From assembly GCA_027311185.1 (NCBI GenBank), contig DAICZK010000025.1:1-14106 (forward strand): DNA of 14,106 nucleotides. Direction: 5' to 3'. Both the position numbers and the translations under genes were made by a program. Below the pieces are notes generated by a model. That model was not told the origin of the DNA, ran no database searches, and saw nothing but the letters and a program-made list of their open reading frames with translations. Position 1 is the stretch's first letter; each line of letters starts with the position of its first letter. Origin of the DNA: Sulfuriferula sp. (GTDB lineage Bacteria; Pseudomonadota; Gammaproteobacteria; Burkholderiales; Sulfuriferulaceae). This document shows positions 7,765 through 14,106 of the stretch, piece by piece.

Positions 7765-8472
7765 ATGAAAGCATTACTCGACCTATTTAAACAAGTTACT
7801 CAAGAAGAAGAGTTTGACGCGATTAAAATCGGCCTCGCGTCGCCCGAAAAAATCCGGTCCTGGTCGTATGGCGAGGTCAAAAAGCCGGAAACCATCAACT
7901 ATCGCACTTTCAAGCCTGAGCGCGACGGTCTGTTTTGCGCAAAAATATTTGGCCCGGTCAAGGATTACGAGTGCCTGTGCGGCAAATACAAGCGTCTCAA
8001 ACATCGTGGCGTGATTTGCGAAAAGTGTGGCGTCGAAGTCACGCTGTCCAAAGTCCGGCGCGAGCGCATGGGTCACATCGAGTTGGCCAGCCCGGTCGCG
8101 CATATCTGGTTCCTCAAATCCTTGCCATCGCGGCTGGGGATGGTGCTGGACATGACGCTGCGCGACATCGAGCGCGTACTTTACTTTGAAGCCTATGTCG
8201 TCACCGACCCGGGTATGACGCCGCTCAATCGCTCGCAGTTGCTCACCGAGGACGATTATCTGGCGAAGGTCGAAGAATACGGTGACGAATTCAAGGCCAG
8301 CATGGGCGCGGAAGGCGTGCGCGAATTGCTCAAGAGCATCGATATTTACGCCGAGGTGGAAACCATACGCGCGGATCTGGCTAAAACCGGTTCCGACACC
8401 AAGATCAAAAAACTCGCCAAACGCATGAAAGTCATCGAGGCGTTCCAGAAATCGGGCATCAAGCCTGAATGA
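7765..8472 (+). CDS. rpoC: RNA polymerase beta-prime, N-terminal part (to UGA 236)
   Basis: This is the first 235 codons of rpoC, read from ATG 7765 (GGAG at 7755-7758) to an in-frame TGA at 8470-8472. It encodes the N-terminal clamp and the zinc-binding domain, with ligands C70, C72, C85 and C88 in [20 protein letters not shown] and the following CGVEV. Residue numbers agree exactly with E. coli. The family protein continues unbroken here: ...KPEWM(I/V)L..., with Trp where this gene has TGA. Everything upstream is well conserved and without frame damage, so this is not a decayed pseudogene. If translation really ends here, the piece alone lacks the active site and would have to associate with the downstream product. 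It could also be full-length rpoC with a sequencing error or readthrough. Confidence 0.93.
   Translation: MKALLDLFKQVTQEEEFDAIKIGLASPEKIRSWSYGEVKKPETINYRTFKPERDGLFCAKIFGPVKDYECLCGKYKRLKHRGVICEKCGVEVTLSKVRRERMGHIELASPVAHIWFLKSLPSRLGMVLDMTLRDIERVLYFEAYVVTDPGMTPLNRSQLLTEDDYLAKVEEYGDEFKASMGAEGVRELLKSIDIYAEVETIRADLAKTGSDTKIKKLAKRMKVIEAFQKSGIKPE
8470..8472 (+). other. In-frame UGA at conserved Trp codon of rpoC
   Basis: The bases read GAA TGA ATG GTG CTC where the family encodes Glu-Trp-Met-(Val/Ile)-Leu. A single G-to-A change at 8472 turns TGG into TGA. The position is codon 236, and zinc ligands (70-88) and NADFDGD (458-464) on either side keep E. coli numbering, so no indel is hidden. Other Trp codons in the gene (W33, W115) are TGG. 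There is no Shine-Dalgarno at proper distance before the ATG at 8473: the nearest GAGG is at 8437-8440. The nearest small helix downstream is 8484-8488 with 8494-8498. Readthrough, suppression, reinitiation or sequence error are all possible. Confidence 0.9.
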
Positions 8473-11957
<3,485 letters not shown>

Positions 11958-11961
<4 letters not shown>

Positions 11962-11986
11962 CAGAGGGTCACTAAGCCTATAAAAT
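11958..11986 (+). promoter_or_regulatory. Sigma-70 promoter of the str operon
   Basis: TTGACA at 11958-11963 is a perfect -35 box, and TAAAAT at 11981-11986, exactly 17 bases further, matches the -10 consensus at five of six positions. Transcription would start near 11993. The -35 box includes the rpoC stop codon (11959-11961). This is the strongest promoter in the window and fits the start of rpsL-rpsG-fusA. Confidence 0.72.
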
Positions 11987-12246
11987 CCATCGTCTTTTTT
12001 ACCGACTTTGGATTTTGTCGGTTTAGCCTGGATATTTGCCAGCTCGCGCCATGCGCTATCCCGCGCGAACCCGTACATGGGTTCGCGTCAGAGACCGCGC
12101 GGCAGCTTGGAAATGCCCGGATATAGTTAAGCATTGTGTGTGACAAGATGATAGAGGCGATCGCTTTAACCGGCAGTCGTTGCGCAGTTCTGCGAGACTC
12201 CTTTGAGTCGCGTGAAACAATTAAACCGAACATTGGAAATAAAAGC
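11987..12246 (+). promoter_or_regulatory. str operon leader, structured
   Basis: This stretch of 260 bases holds no convincing gene. From a start near 11993 the leader would be about 250 bases. Near its 5' end ACCGAC 12001-12006 pairs with GTCGGT 12017-12022. In the middle CGCGAACCC 12064-12072 pairs perfectly with GGGTTCGCG 12079-12087 around a six-base loop. CCGCGCG 12061-12067 can instead pair with CGCGCGG 12096-12102 outside the AACCC/GGGTT core. No T-run follows any of them, so no terminator for rpoC is visible. The frame of rpsL is open back to 12136 but the added residues are unlike S12. Confidence 0.45.
12064..12087 (+). promoter_or_regulatory. Perfect 9-bp hairpin in the str leader
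   Basis: CGCGAACCC at 12064-12072 and GGGTTCGCG at 12079-12087 form nine Watson-Crick pairs with loop GTACAT. It is the strongest simple hairpin in the leader, some 160 bases before the rpsL start. Its lower half competes with a second pairing to 12096-12102, so it may act as a switch or a processing site. No T-tract follows on either strand. Confidence 0.5.
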
Positions 12247-12624
12247 ATGCCTACAATTAATCAGCTGGTGCGCAAACCGCGTATCGCAAAGCGAGTAAAA
12301 AGCAAAGTGCCCGCACTCGAGGCCTGTCCTCAAAAGCGTGGCGTCTGTACGCGGGTTTATACCACCACGCCGAAAAAACCGAACTCGGCCTTGCGTAAAG
12401 TGGCTCGCGTGCGGTTGACGAACGGGTTTGAGGTCAGCAGCTATATCGGTGGCGAAGGCCATAACCTGCAAGAGCACTCAGTCGTGTTGATACGCGGCGG
12501 CCGGGTCAAGGATTTGCCGGGTGTCCGTTACCATACCGTGCGCGGCAGTCTGGATACCGCGGGCGTGAAAGATCGTAAACAGAGCCGCTCCAAGTACGGC
12601 GCCAAGCGACCTAAGAAGGCCTGA
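12247..12624 (+). CDS. rpsL: 30S ribosomal protein S12
   Basis: S12 sits at the decoding centre of the 30S subunit and controls tRNA selection accuracy. The 125-residue product covers the complete family (E. coli 124) from [16 protein letters not shown] to [10 protein letters not shown]. Signature segments are [20 protein letters not shown] (27-46), [20 protein letters not shown] and [18 protein letters not shown]. Lys43 and Lys88, the sites where changes give streptomycin resistance, are wild type, and Asp89, the residue methylthiolated by RimO in E. coli, is present. The ATG at 12247 matches the family; its Shine-Dalgarno is weak (GGAAA at 12235-12239). It is the first gene after the 11958 promoter and lies 81 bases before rpsG. 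Confidence 0.98.
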   Translation: MPTINQLVRKPRIAKRVKSKVPALEACPQKRGVCTRVYTTTPKKPNSALRKVARVRLTNGFEVSSYIGGEGHNLQEHSVVLIRGGRVKDLPGVRYHTVRGSLDTAGVKDRKQSRSKYGAKRPKKA

Positions 12625-12647
12625 TCCAGGTTTTGATTATGGTTTCG

Positions 12648-12677
12648 GGTTGCCAAAGGCGGCGCGAGCCGTTTACC
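12648..12677 (+). promoter_or_regulatory. rpsL-rpsG hairpin, candidate S7 operator
   Basis: CGGC at 12660-12663 and GCCG at 12668-12671 close a GCGA loop, a GNRA tetraloop. The helix extends past a GG bulge through AAA 12655-12657 with TTT 12672-12674, and GGT 12648-12650 can meet ACC 12675-12677. In E. coli S7 represses str operon translation by binding between rpsL and rpsG. The location is right; the specific S7 recognition bases could not be matched, so the role is inferred. Confidence 0.38.
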
Positions 12678-12705
12678 AGCATTAAGCAGTAATTGAGAGG
12701 TAGTT

Positions 12706-13176
12706 ATGCCAAGACGTAGAGAAGTACCCAAGCGCGACATATTGCCAGACCCAAAGTTTGGCAGCCAGGACGTCGCGAAATTTGTCAATGTGCTGATGTC
12801 CAGCGGAAAAAAGTCCGTTGCCGAGCATATTATTTACGGCGCGTTCGCACAGATCAGCCAGAAAACCGGCAAGGACCCGATCGAAGTCTTTACCTTGGCG
12901 CTGAGCAACGTTCGCCCCATGGTCGAGGTCAAGAGCCGTCGTGTCGGTGGCGCGAACTATCAGGTGCCTGTCGAGGTTCGTCCTGCGCGGCGTTCGGCAC
13001 TGGCGATGCGCTGGCTCAAAGAGTCTGCCCGCAAGCGCGGAGAGAAATCGATGGGAATCCGACTGGCCGGCGAATTGCTCGACGCAGCCGAAGGGCGTGG
13101 CGGCGCAATGAAAAAGCGTGACGAAGTGCATCGCATGGCTGAGGCAAACAAAGCCTTCTCGCATTTCCGTTTCTAA
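12706..13176 (+). CDS. rpsG: 30S ribosomal protein S7
   Basis: S7 is a primary 16S rRNA-binding protein that nucleates folding of the 30S head and lines the E site; in E. coli it also represses translation of the str mRNA. The 156-residue product is full length, from [20 protein letters not shown] to [11 protein letters not shown]. Recognisable parts are the segment [20 protein letters not shown] (about 68-87), which includes the beta hairpin, and [20 protein letters not shown] (about 94-113). ATG 12706 has GAGG at 12697-12700 with five bases of spacing. It follows rpsL by 81 bases and precedes fusA by 50. Confidence 0.98.
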   Translation: MPRRREVPKRDILPDPKFGSQDVAKFVNVLMSSGKKSVAEHIIYGAFAQISQKTGKDPIEVFTLALSNVRPMVEVKSRRVGGANYQVPVEVRPARRSALAMRWLKESARKRGEKSMGIRLAGELLDAAEGRGGAMKKRDEVHRMAEANKAFSHFRF

Positions 13177-13186
13177 TATCAATAGA

Positions 13187-13204
13187 CTGGCGCGTTTGCG
13201 CCAG
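13187..13204 (+). promoter_or_regulatory. rpsG-fusA stem-loop
   Basis: CTGGCGC at 13187-13193 pairs perfectly with GCGCCAG at 13198-13204 around a GTTT loop, ten bases after the rpsG stop. There is no T-run after it. It could stabilise the rpsL-rpsG part of the mRNA or reduce transcription into fusA; the following fusA gene has a weak ribosome binding site. Confidence 0.5.
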
Positions 13205-13226
13205 CACTGACTGGGTAGCAAATAAC

Positions 13227-14106
13227 GTGGCACGCAAAACTCCTATTGAACGTTACCGTAACATTGGTATCAGCGCCCATATCGACGCTGGTAAAACTAC
13301 GACTACAGAACGCATTCTGTTCTACACCGGCGTATCGCACAAAATTGGCGAAGTGCATGACGGCGCTGCGACCATGGACTGGATGGAGCAGGAGCAGGAG
13401 CGTGGCATCACTATTACTTCGGCTGCGACCACCTGTTTCTGGAAGGGCATGGAGAGCAACTACCCGGAGCATCACATCAATATCATCGACACGCCCGGAC
13501 ACGTCGACTTCACGATCGAGGTCGAGCGTTCGATGCGCGTGCTGGACGGCGCGTGCATGGTTTATTGTGCGGTCGGCGGCGTGCAGCCGCAATCCGAGAC
13601 AGTCTGGCGCCAGGCGAACAAATACGGCGTTCCGCGCTTGGCGTTTGTCAACAAGATGGACCGTACCGGCGCCAATTTTCTTAAGGTCTACGAGCAGATG
13701 CGCGCCCGGCTGAAGGCTAATGTCGTGCCTATCCAGCTGCCTATCGGCGCCGAAGAGAAATTTGAAGGTGTGGTCGACCTGATCAAGATGAAAGCCATCT
13801 ACTGGGACGACTCAACGCAGGGTATGAAATTCGAGGAGCGCGAGATTCCGGCAGCCATGCGGGCTGAATGCGAGGCGTGGCGCGAAAAAATGGTGGAAGC
13901 GGCGGCTGAGGTCAGCGAAGAGCTGATGAACAAATACCTTGAAGAGGGCGATCTGTCGATAGCCGAAATCAAGGCGGCGTTGCGCGTGCGCACCATCGCC
14001 AGCGAAATCATGCCGATGCTCTGCGGCTCTGCATTCAAGAACAAGGGCGTGCAGGCAATGCTAGACGCCGTTATCGATTACCTGCCGTCGCCGCAGGATA
14101 TTCCGC
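13227..14106 (+). CDS. fusA: Elongation factor G, 5' part (cut by window end)
   Basis: EF-G is the GTPase that drives translocation of tRNA and mRNA on the ribosome and, with RRF, ribosome recycling. The frame is open from GTG 13227 to the window end, 293 of about 700 expected codons. It begins [20 protein letters not shown]. The GTPase motifs are present with E. coli spacing: P-loop AHIDAGKT (17-24), switch I region with [15 protein letters not shown] (88-92, including catalytic His92), NKMD (142-145) and the GSAFKNKG segment near 263-270. The start is chosen from the family N-terminus; the ribosome site is poor (GGG at 13213-13215). The gene is truncated only by the window, with no internal damage. 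A tuf gene often follows. Confidence 0.97.
   Translation, partial: MARKTPIERYRNIGISAHIDAGKTTTTERILFYTGVSHKIGEVHDGAATMDWMEQEQERGITITSAATTCFWKGMESNYPEHHINIIDTPGHVDFTIEVERSMRVLDGACMVYCAVGGVQPQSETVWRQANKYGVPRLAFVNKMDRTGANFLKVYEQMRARLKANVVPIQLPIGAEEKFEGVVDLIKMKAIYWDDSTQGMKFEEREIPAAMRAECEAWREKMVEAAAEVSEELMNKYLEEGDLSIAEIKAALRVRTIASEIMPMLCGSAFKNKGVQAMLDAVIDYLPSPQDIP

Noticed and set aside
8470..8472. A genome-wide genetic code with UGA as Trp
   Set aside because: UGA is the natural stop of secE, nusG, rplA, rpoB, rpoC and rpsL at the right protein lengths, and other Trp codons are TGG. Code 4 would extend several of these proteins abnormally.
12136..12246. Extended S12 start at 12136
   Set aside because: The 37 extra residues have no counterpart in S12; ATG 12247 gives the normal N-terminus.
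13246..13713. Overlapping frame inside fusA
   Set aside because: Arginine- and serine-rich product with no recognisable family; it is an out-of-frame reading of EF-G.

Overview
The window is a chromosomal transcription/translation core locus in the order secE-nusG-rplK-rplA-rplJ-rplL-rpoB-rpoC-rpsL-rpsG-fusA, all on the + strand. Gene order, protein lengths and protein sequences (S12 beginning [12 protein letters not shown], a RpoB of about 1357 residues, moderately GC-rich DNA) point to a proteobacterium. A betaproteobacterium, perhaps of the Nitrosomonadales/Gallionellaceae type, is the best guess; that is recognition by eye, not a database result. Codon use and spacing look uniform, with no mobile element, phage gene, CRISPR array or other sign of transfer.

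Layout: 1-939 carries secE and nusG, joined by a 4-base ATGA overlap. 940-1121 is a leader with a 15-base tandem repeat and hairpins. 1122-2249 carries rplK and rplA (L11, L1), directly abutting. 2250-2558 is a 309-base leader rich in hairpins, where autoregulation by L10/L12 would be expected. 2559-3514 carries rplJ (TTG start) and rplL. 3515-3633 holds two successive hairpins that compete for one strand, the second followed by T-rich sequence; this is the classical place for the attenuator and RNase III site that set polymerase below ribosomal protein synthesis. 3634-7707 is rpoB. 7708-7764 is a short spacer with a possible pseudoknot. 7765-11961 is rpoC. A near-consensus sigma-70 promoter (TTGACA-17-TAAAAT, 11958-11986) overlaps the rpoC stop codon and starts the str operon, with a leader of about 250 bases, then rpsL, rpsG and the 5' part of fusA, which runs off the window.

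The outstanding anomaly is in rpoC. The reading frame of the essential RNA polymerase beta-prime subunit is interrupted at codon 236 by UGA (8470-8472), exactly where the family has a conserved tryptophan in the motif KPEWM. The next codon is ATG and the frame then stays open for 1162 codons. The rest of the protein is intact and in register with E. coli numbering: zinc ligands C70/C72/C85/C88, the catalytic NADFDGD at 458-464, and C814/C888/C895/C898. UGA is the ordinary stop of six other genes here and every other visible Trp is TGG, so a genome-wide UGA=Trp code is excluded. The remaining explanations are a G-to-A sequencing or assembly error, a nonsense mutation survived by readthrough or a suppressor tRNA-Trp, or a real split beta-prime made by stop-start reinitiation at TGA-ATG.

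Together the genes encode a secretion channel subunit, an elongation factor linking polymerase and ribosome, the L1 and L12 stalks, the two large polymerase subunits, two 30S proteins and EF-G. Their joint expression matches ribosome output to polymerase output.
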